From assembly GCF_010894455.1 (NCBI RefSeq), contig NZ_JAAIXY010000003.1, forward strand, positions 186,001 through 250,000: a DNA stretch of 64,000 nt, given 5' to 3'. Position 1 is the stretch's first letter; each line of letters opens with the position of its first letter. The notes beneath the pieces were generated by a model that had not been told where the DNA came from, did not search any database, and saw only the letters and a list, made by a program, of their open reading frames with translations. This document shows, piece after piece, positions 25,546-34,725 of the stretch. Position numbers and translations under genes: made by a program. The DNA is from Myxococcus eversor (GTDB lineage: Bacteria; Myxococcota; Myxococcia; Myxococcales; Myxococcaceae).

Positions 25546-25565
25546 ATCCAATGGATAGACTGGAT
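25546..25565. promoter_or_regulatory. Candidate LysR operator
   Basis: ATCCAATGGAT is a perfect palindrome around a central A, followed after four bases by a further TGGAT half-site. It lies 20 bp upstream of a LysR gene and between that gene and the divergent phosphatase, where LysR regulators usually bind. Confidence 0.45.
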
Positions 25566-25585
25566 GAAGCCTATAGAATCATTCG

Positions 25586-26518
25586 ATGGACCTGGACCCT
25601 CGCTACCTGGAGACCTTCCTGACGGTGAGCCGCGAGCGGGGCTTCAGTCGCGCGGCCACGGTGCTGCACCGGACGCAGCCGGCGGTGAGCTACCAGATTC
25701 GTCAACTGGAGCAGCAGCTCGGCACCGTGCTCTTCGACCGCACGACGCGACGACTCACATTGACCGACGCGGGCTCGAAGCTTCACGCGCTCTGCGAGCG
25801 CTTCTTCGACGAGTTCGGCCAGCTCGCGCGCTCCTTCAAGGAAGGCGACACCCGACCCGCGCCGCTGCGCATCGCCTCCGTGAGCGGCTTCGGCCGCCAT
25901 GTGCTCTATCCCCTCCTCGCGAGCGAGCTGGCCGCGTCGCCCTACTCGCTCCGCTTCCCCACCGCGGATCAGGTCTTCGCCTCCCTGGAGGATGGCGCCT
26001 GCGACGTGGGCTTCGTCTACCTGCCCCATGTCTCCAGCAGACTGCTCACGGCCCCCGTGTGGAGAGAGGAGCTCGTGCTCGTCGGCCCGCCCCAGGCGCG
26101 AGGACGCGCGTTCCCCCAGCTCGCGGACTTCGAGGACCTCGCCTTCATCACGTATGACGAGTGCGAGTACGTCTTCGGCAAGTGGTTCGAGGGCCACTAC
26201 GGACGACAGCCGCGCTCCGTCCGGGGCACGTACCACTTCGAGGAGTTGGAGGAGGTGCTGGGCACGGTGGCCGCCGGGCACGGCTGGTCCATCCTCCCCG
26301 ACCACTGTGTCGCGCAGGCCGCGCGTCAAGGCACCGTCGTCATACCCCCCGCACCGAGCCGCCAGCCCGTGGTCAATCTCATCTACGCCGTGCAGAGGGC
26401 GAGCGCTCCGGAGAACCCCCTGGCCCGCCGAATCATCGAGGCCCTGCGCACCCAGGGCGAGCAGCGTGGACACTCCTCCAAGCCGCGACGGAAGGCCCCC
26501 CGCCGCACCGCGCGATAA
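25586..26518 (+). CDS. LysR-family transcriptional regulator
   Basis: 310 aa. N-terminal helix-turn-helix with RGFSRAATVLHRTQPAVSYQ and RQLEQQLGTVLFDRT, then a LysR substrate domain. The C-terminus is basic (SKPRRKAPRRTAR), unlike most family members. It is divergent from the PafA-like phosphatase, with a palindromic candidate site between them, and upstream of the DoxX gene on the same strand. Either neighbour could be the target. Confidence 0.9.
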   Translation: MDLDPRYLETFLTVSRERGFSRAATVLHRTQPAVSYQIRQLEQQLGTVLFDRTTRRLTLTDAGSKLHALCERFFDEFGQLARSFKEGDTRPAPLRIASVSGFGRHVLYPLLASELAASPYSLRFPTADQVFASLEDGACDVGFVYLPHVSSRLLTAPVWREELVLVGPPQARGRAFPQLADFEDLAFITYDECEYVFGKWFEGHYGRQPRSVRGTYHFEELEEVLGTVAAGHGWSILPDHCVAQAARQGTVVIPPAPSRQPVVNLIYAVQRASAPENPLARRIIEALRTQGEQRGHSSKPRRKAPRRTAR

Positions 26519-26619
26519 GGCGGCCCTGTCCCACGGCACGCGCTCGGACACCGTCACCGGACCCGCGGAGTTTGAGGCATCCGCTGCTCACTGACTACGA
26601 TTGAGCGCCAGAGCCCGCC

Positions 26620-27975
26620 ATGACCACCGCCACCCCTCTTGCCTCCGAACCAGGGCCCGTCGCTCCAGTGCCCGTGGCCCCCGTCACCCCCGCCCCGGAA
26701 CCCGCACCCTGGAGTCTGGCGACGCGCGTCGCGTTCCGCTTCGTCTTCGCCTACGTCATCATCCAGGGCTTCGCCTTCCCACTGGACGCACTGCCCTTCA
26801 TCGGCACGACCCTGTCCACGGCCATCTCGGACGCCTGGGAGCGCGTCGTGCCCTGGGTCTACAGGCACGTGGTCGGCGGGCAGGAGCTGTCCACCGCCAC
26901 GTCCGGCAGTGGGGACAAGGCCTTCGACTACGCGCAGACGGGCCTCTTCCTTGCGCTCGCCCTCATCGTCGCGTCCGCGTGGTCATTCATCGACCGGCAT
27001 CGGACGCGGTACGTGAAGGCCCGCGATTTCCTGCGCGTCTACGTCCGCTACCTCCTGGCCACGACCATGCTGTCCTATGGCCTCGCCAAGGTCTTCAAGT
27101 CACAGTTCCCCTTCCCTTCCGTGGAGCGCTTGACTCAACCCGTGGGCGAGCTCTCCCCCATGGGCCTCCTGTGGACCTTCATGGGCTACTCCCCGGGCTA
27201 CAACCTCTTCACCGGAGGCGCGGAGGTACTGGGCGCGCTGCTGCTCTTCTCCCGGCGCACCACGACGCTCGGCTCGCTGGTCGTCATTGGCGTCATGTCC
27301 AATGTGGTGGCGCTCAACTTCTTCTACGACGTCCCCGTCAAGATCTACTCCACGCAACTCCTGCTGTACGCCGTCCTCCTGCTGCTGCCTGACTTGCGAC
27401 GCCTCGCCGACGTCCTCGTGCTCAACCGCGCCACGCAGCCCGTCACGCTCGCCACGCCCTTCACCTTCTCCACTCGCACCACCTGGGCCCTGCTTGGCGT
27501 GAAGCTCCTCTTCATCGGCTGGATGCTCCACTCCCACGCCAGTCGGACGATGGAGGGATACGCGAAGTGGGGCGATGGCTCACCCATTCCTCCGCTCTAC
27601 GGACTCTACGAAGTCGAATCCTTCACGAGAGCGGGTACGGAGGTCCCTCCGCGCATGGGCGATACGACACGATGGCGCAGCTTCGCCATCGGCCGCCGCA
27701 GCCGGCTGACGCTCCGGAAGATGGACGACTCCACGCAGCGCTTCCAGGTGACAGTGAGCGTGGCGGACCGGACGCTCGTGCTCGCCGACAGCCCCGCTGC
27801 GGACGCGAAGAAGACGACCCTCACCCTGGAACAGCCAGACGCCGAGCACCTGGTCATCCAGGGCACCTTCGAGGGCGCCCCCGTCGACGTCCGCGCGCGC
27901 AAGGTGGACACGTCGAAGCTCCAGCTCCTCAGCCGGGGCTTCCACTGGGTCCAGGAGGCGCCGTTCAACCGCTGA
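26620..27975 (+). CDS. DoxX-like multi-helix membrane protein
   Basis: 451 aa. A Pro/Val-rich N-terminal segment is followed by about seven membrane helices, including SYGLAKVFKSQFPFPSVERL and GGAEVLGALLLFSRRTTTLG, which are DoxX-like features. After residue 330 comes a soluble C-terminal domain of about 120 residues with beta-strand character, probably periplasmic. DoxX proteins have been linked to redox and thiol stress complexes; the role here is not known. The gene stands alone and converges on the MBL-fold gene. Confidence 0.7.
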   Translation: MTTATPLASEPGPVAPVPVAPVTPAPEPAPWSLATRVAFRFVFAYVIIQGFAFPLDALPFIGTTLSTAISDAWERVVPWVYRHVVGGQELSTATSGSGDKAFDYAQTGLFLALALIVASAWSFIDRHRTRYVKARDFLRVYVRYLLATTMLSYGLAKVFKSQFPFPSVERLTQPVGELSPMGLLWTFMGYSPGYNLFTGGAEVLGALLLFSRRTTTLGSLVVIGVMSNVVALNFFYDVPVKIYSTQLLLYAVLLLLPDLRRLADVLVLNRATQPVTLATPFTFSTRTTWALLGVKLLFIGWMLHSHASRTMEGYAKWGDGSPIPPLYGLYEVESFTRAGTEVPPRMGDTTRWRSFAIGRRSRLTLRKMDDSTQRFQVTVSVADRTLVLADSPAADAKKTTLTLEQPDAEHLVIQGTFEGAPVDVRARKVDTSKLQLLSRGFHWVQEAPFNR

Positions 27976-27980
27976 CGTGA

Positions 27981-29090
27981 CTAGTCGACGACCGCCGTGT
28001 CCTGGTGGCAGAGCCCCGCCAGGGCAGCGGCCGTCGCGGGCAGCGGCTCCACGTAGCGTCCCTCGCCGAAGCCGAGCGCCCAGAAGCGCGGGCGCACCTC
28101 CTCCCGCGACAGCAACCGCAGCAGCAGGAACTTCGCCTCGTCCTGCCCGTCGAAGGCCATGGGGAAGGTGTTGTGGTGCATGGCCACGGACGTGGAGGAG
28201 TTGAGCACCTTGTGCGCATCCAGGGCCTCGCGCGGCCCCATGTGCACCGTGTGGATGATGCGCGGACGGAACGCGCCAATCGGCAGCACCGACAGCCGCA
28301 TGGGCCCGAAGCGCGCGGCCACCATCGAGAAGTGCGGACCGAAGCCCGTGTCTCCCGCGAAGAGCACCGGCCCTCCCGTGGTGGAGAAGACGTAGCCCGC
28401 CCACAGCGTCTCCGACACGTCCGTGAGCCCCCGGTTGGAGCGGTGCTGCGCGGGCACCGCCGTCACCTTCACCTCCGGCGTCACGTCCGTGGACTGCCAC
28501 CAGTCCAGCTCCTCCACGTTCCGGAAGCCCTCGCCCTCGAGCAGCGCCTTGTTGCCCAGGCCGACGATGAAGCGCGGATGGTGCGCCTCCTCCAGCCGGC
28601 GCAGCGTGGGCAGGTCCATGTGGTCATAGTGGTTGTGGCTCACCACCACCACGTGGATGGGCGGAAGGTCCTCGAAGCGGATGCCCGGCGGATGCACGCG
28701 CCTGGGCCCCACGAAGGGCACCGGGCTGGGCCGGTCCGAATAGATGGGGTCCGTCAGCACATTCACTCCGTCCGCCTGGAGGAGCACGGTGGCGTGGTTG
28801 ATGAGCGTCACCTTCAGCCTGCCCGGCCCCACCCGCTCCGGAGGGGGCCTGCCCGGCGTCAGCTCCTCGTACTCCCGCCACGCGCCGCGAGGCTCCTTCA
28901 GCGCGGCCTCCACCAGCGCCGTCGCCTTCAGCTCCGGCGCGTCCCCGATGTTGTGGAACTTCTCGCCATCGAAGTGCGCGAGCGGCGGCCCCTGGTGACT
29001 CGGGCCCGCGAAGAGGCAGCCACCGAGGAGCGGCGCGCACAGCAACAGGAACAGAACCGTCGAGGTGGGGGACTGGCGGTCCAGAGGCAT
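27981..29090 (-). CDS. Metallo-beta-lactamase-fold lipoprotein (NAPE-PLD-like)
   Basis: 369 aa from ATG 29090. Signal sequence with lipobox LLGGC, then an MBL fold: SHNHYDHMD (HxHxDH), a later His in VPAQHRSNRG and FAGDTGFGP (Asp). The sequence around INHATVLLQADGVNVLTDPI is typical of the UlaG/NAPE-phospholipase D-like branch. It would act on a phosphodiester or lactone substrate from a membrane-anchored position. It converges with the DoxX-like gene with 5 bp between stops. Confidence 0.87.
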   Translation of the reverse strand: MPLDRQSPTSTVLFLLLCAPLLGGCLFAGPSHQGPPLAHFDGEKFHNIGDAPELKATALVEAALKEPRGAWREYEELTPGRPPPERVGPGRLKVTLINHATVLLQADGVNVLTDPIYSDRPSPVPFVGPRRVHPPGIRFEDLPPIHVVVVSHNHYDHMDLPTLRRLEEAHHPRFIVGLGNKALLEGEGFRNVEELDWWQSTDVTPEVKVTAVPAQHRSNRGLTDVSETLWAGYVFSTTGGPVLFAGDTGFGPHFSMVAARFGPMRLSVLPIGAFRPRIIHTVHMGPREALDAHKVLNSSTSVAMHHNTFPMAFDGQDEAKFLLLRLLSREEVRPRFWALGFGEGRYVEPLPATAAALAGLCHQDTAVVD

Positions 29091-29184
29091 GGCAACGACG
29101 CTCCATCGAGGCGACACACGCACCCTCCGGCAGGGCGCGCTGGGGACCCATCGTAACGACAGGGGGGGCGACGCGCAGGACTCT

Positions 29185-30228
29185 TCAGGGGGACGTGGCG
29201 ACCTGGGGCTTCGTGGCGACGGGCGCCGCTCCGAGCTTGTGCTCGCGCAGCCACGCCACCGTGTCCCGCAGCGTCTCCTCCAACGGACGGAACGACGCCC
29301 CCAGCTCCCGCCGCGCCTTCGTCGAGTCCACGCGCAGCTTCGCGTGCATGGTGCGCACGCCCTCCACCGTCAGCGACGTCTCTCCTCCCGTCAGCCGGGC
29401 CCACGTCTGTCCCGCCGCCCCCAGGGCCACCGCCAGCGCATGCGGCAGCGTCCGGCGCGGCCCCTTCACCCCCGTCACCCGCTCCAGCGCCTGGGACAGG
29501 GTGGCCAGGTCCACGAACTCGCCACCCACCAGGTACCGCTCGCCCGCACGGCCCTTCTCCGCCGCCACCACCGTGGCCTGGGCCACGTCGCGCGCGTCCA
29601 CCAGCGACCCGCCTCCGTCGAGCAGCGCCGGCATCTTCCCCGCGAGGAAATCCAGGACGAACTGGCCCGCGCCCGTGGGGCCCGAGTCCCAGGGCCCGAA
29701 CATCCACCCCGGCAGGACGTAGACCACCTCCATGCCCGAGCGCGCGCCGAAGGCATTCAGCTCCCGCTCCGACTCCACCTTGCTCTTGAAGTACAGGTTG
29801 GCGGAGGCCACGGGCGCGGGCGGCGTCTGCTCGTCTCCGGCCGAGCCGTCCGGCTTCGTCCCCACCGTCCCCGACGAGCTGATGTCCACGAAGCGCTTCA
29901 CCCCGCGCAGGTGCGCCGCCTCGGCCAGCTCCACCGTGGCCTTCACGTTGATGGCATACAGCTTCGGCCAGTGGTCGCCGGCCGCGTAGTATTCACGGAA
30001 GTAGGCCGCCGTGTGGATGACCACGTCACACCCTTCCAGCGCGGCCGCGAAGCCCTTCACGTCCTGCATGTCCCCTTCCACCACCTCCACTCCCGTCAGG
30101 CCCCCCAGCACCTTGCGCGCCTTCGACGGCGAGCGGGCCAGCGCCCGCACCGTGTGCCCACCGGCCACCAGCGCCCGCACCACATTGGTCCCCAACAGGC
30201 CCGTGCTTCCCGTCACGAATGCGCGCAT
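29185..30228 (-). CDS. NAD(P)-dependent epimerase/dehydratase-family SDR
   Basis: 347 aa. Extended SDR: nucleotide-binding TGSTGLLGTNVV, catalytic region with VDISSSGTVG, and YFKSKVESE (YxxxK). It is similar to dihydroflavonol reductase and 3-beta-hydroxysteroid dehydrogenase type enzymes. It is divergent from a TetR regulator with a 92-bp intergenic region that contains nested inverted repeats, so its expression is probably TetR-controlled. Confidence 0.88.
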   Translation of the reverse strand: MRAFVTGSTGLLGTNVVRALVAGGHTVRALARSPSKARKVLGGLTGVEVVEGDMQDVKGFAAALEGCDVVIHTAAYFREYYAAGDHWPKLYAINVKATVELAEAAHLRGVKRFVDISSSGTVGTKPDGSAGDEQTPPAPVASANLYFKSKVESERELNAFGARSGMEVVYVLPGWMFGPWDSGPTGAGQFVLDFLAGKMPALLDGGGSLVDARDVAQATVVAAEKGRAGERYLVGGEFVDLATLSQALERVTGVKGPRRTLPHALAVALGAAGQTWARLTGGETSLTVEGVRTMHAKLRVDSTKARRELGASFRPLEETLRDTVAWLREHKLGAAPVATKPQVATSP

Positions 30229-30250
30229 CCCGCGCCTCCAATCGATATGA

Positions 30251-30284
30251 ACACCGCTCAGATAAGAAGCGGTCTTAACGGTGT
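30251..30284. promoter_or_regulatory. Nested inverted repeats, candidate TetR operator
   Basis: Inner arms ACCGCT (30253-30258) and AGCGGT (30268-30273) are separated by nine bases. Outer arms ACACCG (30251-30256) and CGGTGT (30279-30284) enclose them. The site lies between the divergent SDR and TetR genes, in a locally AT-rich stretch. Confidence 0.55.
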
Positions 30285-30320
30285 CAAGATGAACGACAGC
30301 CTGGCAAGGGAGCAGGGGCG

Positions 30321-30962
30321 ATGACGACCCGGGGCGTGAAGAAGCCGGCCGCGCCGCGACGGCGGTCCTACCACCATGGGGACCTGCGCCAGGCCCTGGT
30401 GGACGCGACGCTCAAGCTCATCGCGACGGAGGACGTGGGCGCGGTGTCGCTGCGCGAAGTCGCCCGGCGGGCCGGCGTCACGGCGGCGGCGCCCTACCAC
30501 CACTTCCGGGACAAGGATGCGCTCCTGGCGGCGGTGGCGGAAGAGGGCTACCGGGCGCTCAACCAGCGGATGGACGAAGCGCTGTCGAGCGTCCGGGCAC
30601 CTCGCACCGACAGCCAGTTGCGGGCGCTTGCCCGGTGCTACGTGCGCTTCGCCGTGGAGCACCCCGCGCACTACCGCGTCATGTTCCGGCGCGAGTGGAG
30701 CGACGAGGAGAAGTACGCCAGCCTGCACACGGAGGGCATGCGCGCCTACGGGCGGCTCCAGGCGCTGGCCCAGGAGGCGAAGGAGGCCACGGGCGACAAG
30801 GTGGACATGGACACGCTGGCCTTCACCATCTGGGCCTGGGTGCACGGCCTGGCGGCGCTGTGGAATGAGGGGCCGCTGCGCAAGAAGTCGCGGAGCGACT
30901 CCATCGAGCCGCTGCTGGAGCGCTCCACGGAGCTGTTCGTCGGGTGGGTGATGGCGAAGTAG
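30321..30962 (+). CDS. TetR-family transcriptional regulator
   Basis: 213 aa. N-terminal helix-turn-helix with ALVDATLKLIATEDVGAVSL and TAAAPYHHFRDKDALLAA, then a C-terminal ligand domain with VRFAVEHPAHYRVMF (the TetR_C_33-like group). It probably represses the divergent SDR gene and itself through the nested repeats between them. It converges on the FAD gene of the polyketide operon (6 bp between stops), but nothing shows that it controls that operon. Confidence 0.9.
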   Translation: MTTRGVKKPAAPRRRSYHHGDLRQALVDATLKLIATEDVGAVSLREVARRAGVTAAAPYHHFRDKDALLAAVAEEGYRALNQRMDEALSSVRAPRTDSQLRALARCYVRFAVEHPAHYRVMFRREWSDEEKYASLHTEGMRAYGRLQALAQEAKEATGDKVDMDTLAFTIWAWVHGLAALWNEGPLRKKSRSDSIEPLLERSTELFVGWVMAK

Positions 30963-30968
30963 CGCCCG

Positions 30969-32066
30969 TCACGCCACGACGGCGTGGAGGATTTTCTCGA
31001 ACATCCAGGGGCTTCGGCCCAGCAGTCGGACGATGGGGCGCCGCAGCCCGGGCCTTCGCGCCAGCATGAGCAGCGCGCGCGTGGCCCACGCGTACTTGCG
31101 GAACACCTGCTGGAAGCGCCGCTCGTAGGGGCGCAGCACCTGACTCGTCGCGCCCTTCGTCAACGCGTCCGGCAACAGCGTCCCCAGCGACTCCGCGCAC
31201 GCGAAGGCCAGCGACAGTCCTTCACCGGTCAGCGCGTCCACGTAGCCCGCGGCGTCACCCACCAGCGCGAAGCGGTCCGCCACGCGCACCCGCGCCACTC
31301 GCGCCAGCGGCCCCGCGCCGCGCACCTGTGAGTCCGGCGTCGCGACGAGCAGCCGCTCCTGGAGCCGGGGGAAGCGCGCGAGCAGCGTGTCGAAGCCGAC
31401 GCGCCCTTCGACTCCGCCGTCCTCCCACAGGAAGGCCAGGCCCACGCGTCGCGCACCGGCGGGCGTCACGTACGCCTCCACACCGTCGGCGAAGTGCACC
31501 TCGACATAGGGCGTCCACGGGGCCAGTTGGAAGTGCCTGCGCAGCCCGAAGCGCCGAGGCCCGTCCGCGTCCACCTCCAGGCCCTCCGCGCGCCGCAGCG
31601 GCGAGCCCAGCCCGTCCGCGGCCACCAGCATCCGCGCCTCCACGGGCCCCTCCGCCGTCTCCAGCGTCACCCCGTCATGCCCACGCCGATGCGACAGCAC
31701 CTGCGTGCGCTCGCGCAGCTCCACGCCCACGTCCCGGGCCCGCGCCACCAGCGCCGACGCGAGCGCCACCCGCCGCACGCCCAGCCCGCCCGGCCTCGGC
31801 AGCAGGCCCTCCGCCGTGCTGCCGTCCTCCTGCACGTAGCGGATGCCCACGAAGGGCGAGCTCTCCGCGCGGTCCAGGTACGCCAGGGCGCCCAGGCGCT
31901 CCAGCGCCGCGAGCCCGGAGGGCATCAGCCCCTCGCCGCAGGCCTTGTCCGCGGGCAGCGTCGCGCGCTCCAGGACGACGGTGTTCAGCCCGCGCACCGT
32001 GGTGTGGATGGCCACCGCCAGTCCCGCGGGCCCTCCGCCCACCACGGCCACGTCATACCGTCTCAC
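30969..32066 (-). CDS. FAD-dependent oxidoreductase of the phenolic-lipid operon (SrsC-like)
   Basis: 365 aa, GTG start at 32066. Dinucleotide motif VAVVGGGPAGLAVAIHT, then GEGLMPSGLAALERLG and GDAAGYVDALTGEGLSLAF, the layout of the geranylgeranyl-reductase/aromatic hydroxylase flavoprotein group. It is the last gene of an operon with a type III PKS. By analogy with SrsC of Streptomyces it may hydroxylate an alkylresorcinol ring toward a quinone (inference). Its start overlaps the stop of a duplicated FAAL 3' end. Confidence 0.82.
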   Translation of the reverse strand: MRRYDVAVVGGGPAGLAVAIHTTVRGLNTVVLERATLPADKACGEGLMPSGLAALERLGALAYLDRAESSPFVGIRYVQEDGSTAEGLLPRPGGLGVRRVALASALVARARDVGVELRERTQVLSHRRGHDGVTLETAEGPVEARMLVAADGLGSPLRRAEGLEVDADGPRRFGLRRHFQLAPWTPYVEVHFADGVEAYVTPAGARRVGLAFLWEDGGVEGRVGFDTLLARFPRLQERLLVATPDSQVRGAGPLARVARVRVADRFALVGDAAGYVDALTGEGLSLAFACAESLGTLLPDALTKGATSQVLRPYERRFQQVFRKYAWATRALLMLARRPGLRRPIVRLLGRSPWMFEKILHAVVA

Positions 32067-32182
32067 GTCTCGTGCTCCGCCTGGACCATGGCCAGCGCGC
32101 CGCGCGCCATCTCCACCATGCACCGTCTCATGACTCGTGCTCCGCCCGGGCCATCGCCAGCGCGCTGCGCGCCATCTCCACC
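32057..32182. repeat. Tandem duplication of the FAAL 3' end
   Basis: 32057-32117 and 32122-32182 align over 61 bp with six mismatches (offset 65). The second copy holds the FAAL stop; the first copy still encodes a matching peptide (MARGALAMVQAEHET) ending in a TGA that overlaps the next gene's GTG. The gap is bridged by a 22-codon frame from ATG 32131 to that TGA. Confidence 0.85.
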
Positions 32183-33882
32183 GCCATGCCCACCATGCCC
32201 ACCTTCTTCGGCGGCGTCAGCTCTCCGGACAGGTAGCGACGCAGCGCCTCGCCCCGGCGCAACTTGCCGCTCGACGTCCGGGGCAGCGTCCCCGGCTCCA
32301 GCAGCTTCACCGTGTGAGGCCTCACACCCGTCGCCTCCACCACCGCCGCGCGGATGCGCTCCTCCACGTCCGACGCCTCCTCCGCGCCGCCGCGCTCCGC
32401 GAGGATGAGCAGCGCCTCGTCCTGGCCGCCCTCGGGCGTGAAGCCCAGCGCCACCGCGCAGCCCGTGCGCACGCCCTCCACCGCCTGGAGCGGCTCCTCG
32501 AAGGACTGCGGCGCGTGGTTGGCGCCCCGGATGATGACCACGTCCTTCGCGCGGCCCGTCAGGTACAGCTCACCGTCCGCGATGAAGCCCTGGTCTCCCG
32601 TGTCCAGCCAGCCATCCAACGTCAGCGCGCGCCGCGTGGCGAGCGCGTCACCGAAGTAGCTCTCCATCAACGAGGGGCCTCGCGTGAAGACAGCACCCAC
32701 GCGGTTGTCCGGAAGCACGCTGCCCTGCGCGTCGCGCACCTCCACCTCGAAGCCCGCCACCGGCGAGCCCACGCTCACCAGCATCCGCGAGCCCTCCTCC
32801 ACCCGCCCCTCGCACGCCAGCACCGTCGGGTCCACGCCCAGCGAGCGCGGCCCCCTGCCCCCCGGCGGGAAGGTCACCGCGAGCGACGCCTCCGACAGCC
32901 CGTACACCGGCCGCAGCGCTCGCGCAGAGAAGCCCCAGCGCTCGAAGCGCTCCGCGAAGCGTTGCAGCGTCTCCGCCGACACCGGCTCCGCGCCGTTGAG
33001 CGCGTGCTTCCACGAGGACAGGTCCACGCCCTCCATCTCCGCGTCCTTCACCCGCTTCAGGCACAGGCCATAGGCGAAGTTGGGCGCGGGAGAGATGAAG
33101 CCCCGGTGCCGCGACAGCGCGCGCAGCCACAGCGCGGGCTTGACCAGGAAGACCTCGGGCGGAATCAGCACCAGGCTGCCGGGATAGTGCAGCGCGGACA
33201 GCAGACAGCCGATGAGCCCCATGTCGTGGTACAGCGGCAGCCAGCTCACCCCCACGCGCGACGTGTCGGGCGACACCGGCATCGCCACCTCCAGCGCCAT
33301 CACCTGCGACAGCAGCGCCCCGTGCGTCAGCGCCACCGGCTTCGGGTCCACCGTGGAGCCGGAGGAGAACTGGATGAGGCCCAGCGCCGCCGGGCCCACC
33401 GATACCTCGCGCTCGTCGTCGCCTCGCGACGCCTCCTCCACCGTGTGACAGCCCAGGCGCGGACGGGACCTCTCCACGCTGGGCCCCAACAGCAGCCGCA
33501 CGCGCGAGTCCGTCAGCACCAGGCTCGCCCCCGTCACCTGGAGCATCCGCGCGGTGGCCCGGTGGTACTCCTCCAGGCGCCCCAGCCGCACGGGCGGGTA
33601 CAGCGGCACCGGCACCGCGCCCGCGAGCAGCGTCCCGAAGAAGGCATCCATGAAGCCCGGCGAGGTGGGCAGGAGCAACGCCACCCGCTCGCCCTCGCGC
33701 ACGCCCAGCCGCACGAGTCCCGCCGCCGTGCGCCGCGCGCGGCGGTACACGTCGCCCCAGGGCAGTGACTCCTCGCGCTCGGCCGCGTCGACGAAGGTCA
33801 GCTTGAAGGGCGTCTCCCCGGCGGCCGCGAGCATCGCGTTCACCGTGGGGAAGCGCACCTTCGGCAGTGTGGGCCCCCTCAC
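32128..33882 (-). CDS. Fatty acyl-AMP ligase (FAAL)
   Basis: 584 aa from GTG 33882, which overlaps the ACP stop (GTGA). Adenylate-forming motifs: LIQFSSGSTVDPKPVALTHG (A3), PVYGLSEASLAVTFPPG (A5 region), DGWLDTGDQGFI and LTGRAKDVVIIRGANHAPQ (A8). The insertion after motif A3 and the sequence YPPVRLGRLEEYHRATARML are typical of FAALs that load fatty acids onto carrier proteins. The adjacent ACP is the obvious acceptor, giving an acyl-ACP starter for the type III PKS. Confidence 0.88.
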   Translation of the reverse strand: MRGPTLPKVRFPTVNAMLAAAGETPFKLTFVDAAEREESLPWGDVYRRARRTAAGLVRLGVREGERVALLLPTSPGFMDAFFGTLLAGAVPVPLYPPVRLGRLEEYHRATARMLQVTGASLVLTDSRVRLLLGPSVERSRPRLGCHTVEEASRGDDEREVSVGPAALGLIQFSSGSTVDPKPVALTHGALLSQVMALEVAMPVSPDTSRVGVSWLPLYHDMGLIGCLLSALHYPGSLVLIPPEVFLVKPALWLRALSRHRGFISPAPNFAYGLCLKRVKDAEMEGVDLSSWKHALNGAEPVSAETLQRFAERFERWGFSARALRPVYGLSEASLAVTFPPGGRGPRSLGVDPTVLACEGRVEEGSRMLVSVGSPVAGFEVEVRDAQGSVLPDNRVGAVFTRGPSLMESYFGDALATRRALTLDGWLDTGDQGFIADGELYLTGRAKDVVIIRGANHAPQSFEEPLQAVEGVRTGCAVALGFTPEGGQDEALLILAERGGAEEASDVEERIRAAVVEATGVRPHTVKLLEPGTLPRTSSGKLRRGEALRRYLSGELTPPKKVGMVGMAVEMARSALAMARAEHES

Positions 33883-34157
33883 GAGCGGACCTCCGTGGGC
33901 GGGCGCGCCGTCGAGGCGACCCGGCGCACCACCAGCTTCGCCAGGTCCGACACCGTGCGCACCCCCTGCGCGTCCTCCTCCGACAGGCGGATGCGGAAGC
34001 GGTTCTCCAGCCCCACCGCCAGCACCGTCAGCCCCAGGCTGTCGAGCTGCAAATCCCTGACGAGGTCGTGCTGGGGCTCCACCACGCCCTTCCACTCCAG
34101 CTCATCGGCGGCGATGCGACGAATCTCCGCCACGACTTCCAGTTCGAGTTCAGCCAC
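33879..34157 (-). CDS. Acyl carrier protein
   Basis: 92 aa from GTG 34157. The phosphopantetheine site is RDLQLDSLGL (Ser40), with helical flanks as in standalone ACPs (LENRFRIRLSEEDAQGVRTV). It overlaps the ICMT gene by 8 bp upstream and the FAAL start by 4 bp downstream, so it is co-translated with the loading ligase. It needs activation by a phosphopantetheinyl transferase, which is not in the window. Confidence 0.9.
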   Translation of the reverse strand: MAELELEVVAEIRRIAADELEWKGVVEPQHDLVRDLQLDSLGLTVLAVGLENRFRIRLSEEDAQGVRTVSDLAKLVVRRVASTARPPTEVRS

Positions 34158-34725
34158 GGGGCACCTCGGGGAGGAAACGGGGACGGTGGGAGAAGGCGCG
34201 CGCGTACGCGTCCCCCAGCGCCGCCTCCTCCGCGCGGATGCGCACGGAGAGCAGCACCAGGTTCCCCACCGAGAAGAACACGGCCGTCCACCAGGCGCCG
34301 TGGATGAGCGGCACACTCGCCAGCTCCAGCACCACCGCGACGTAGTTGGGATGGCGCAGGAAGCGGTACGGGCCGCCCATCACCGGCGGCAGGTCCGGCA
34401 CGACGATGATGCGCGAGTTCCAGCGCGGGCCCAGCGTGCTGATGGCCCAGTAGCGCAGCCCCTGCGCCGCCACCGCGCCCCCCAGCGCCACCCAGCTCCA
34501 CGCCCCCAGGAAGGGCCGGTGCAGGAGGAACACCTCCGCCAGGCACGCCACGAGGAACAGCGAGTGGAACACCACCATGAAGCGGTAGTGCGGCTGCCCC
34601 GTCTCCACCCCGCCCCGCGCGAAGGCCCACGCGGCGTTGCGCTTGGAGAGCACCAGCTCCACCAGTCGCTCCACCCCGAGCAGGCCCATGTAGCCCAGGA
34701 AGACGGCCTGTGTGCCGGTCACCAT
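34150..34725 (-). CDS. ICMT-family membrane methyltransferase (SrsB-like)
   Basis: 191 aa with about four membrane helices. The segment PYRFLRHPNYVAVVLE is the isoprenylcysteine carboxyl methyltransferase family signature (RHPxY), followed by AEEAALGDAYARAF. Family members beside bacterial type III PKS genes O-methylate alkylresorcinols and alkylpyrones (SrsB, BpsB). It overlaps the PKS stop by 7 bp. Inner-membrane location fits a lipid product. Confidence 0.88.
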   Translation of the reverse strand: MVTGTQAVFLGYMGLLGVERLVELVLSKRNAAWAFARGGVETGQPHYRFMVVFHSLFLVACLAEVFLLHRPFLGAWSWVALGGAVAAQGLRYWAISTLGPRWNSRIIVVPDLPPVMGGPYRFLRHPNYVAVVLELASVPLIHGAWWTAVFFSVGNLVLLSVRIRAEEAALGDAYARAFSHRPRFLPEVPRG

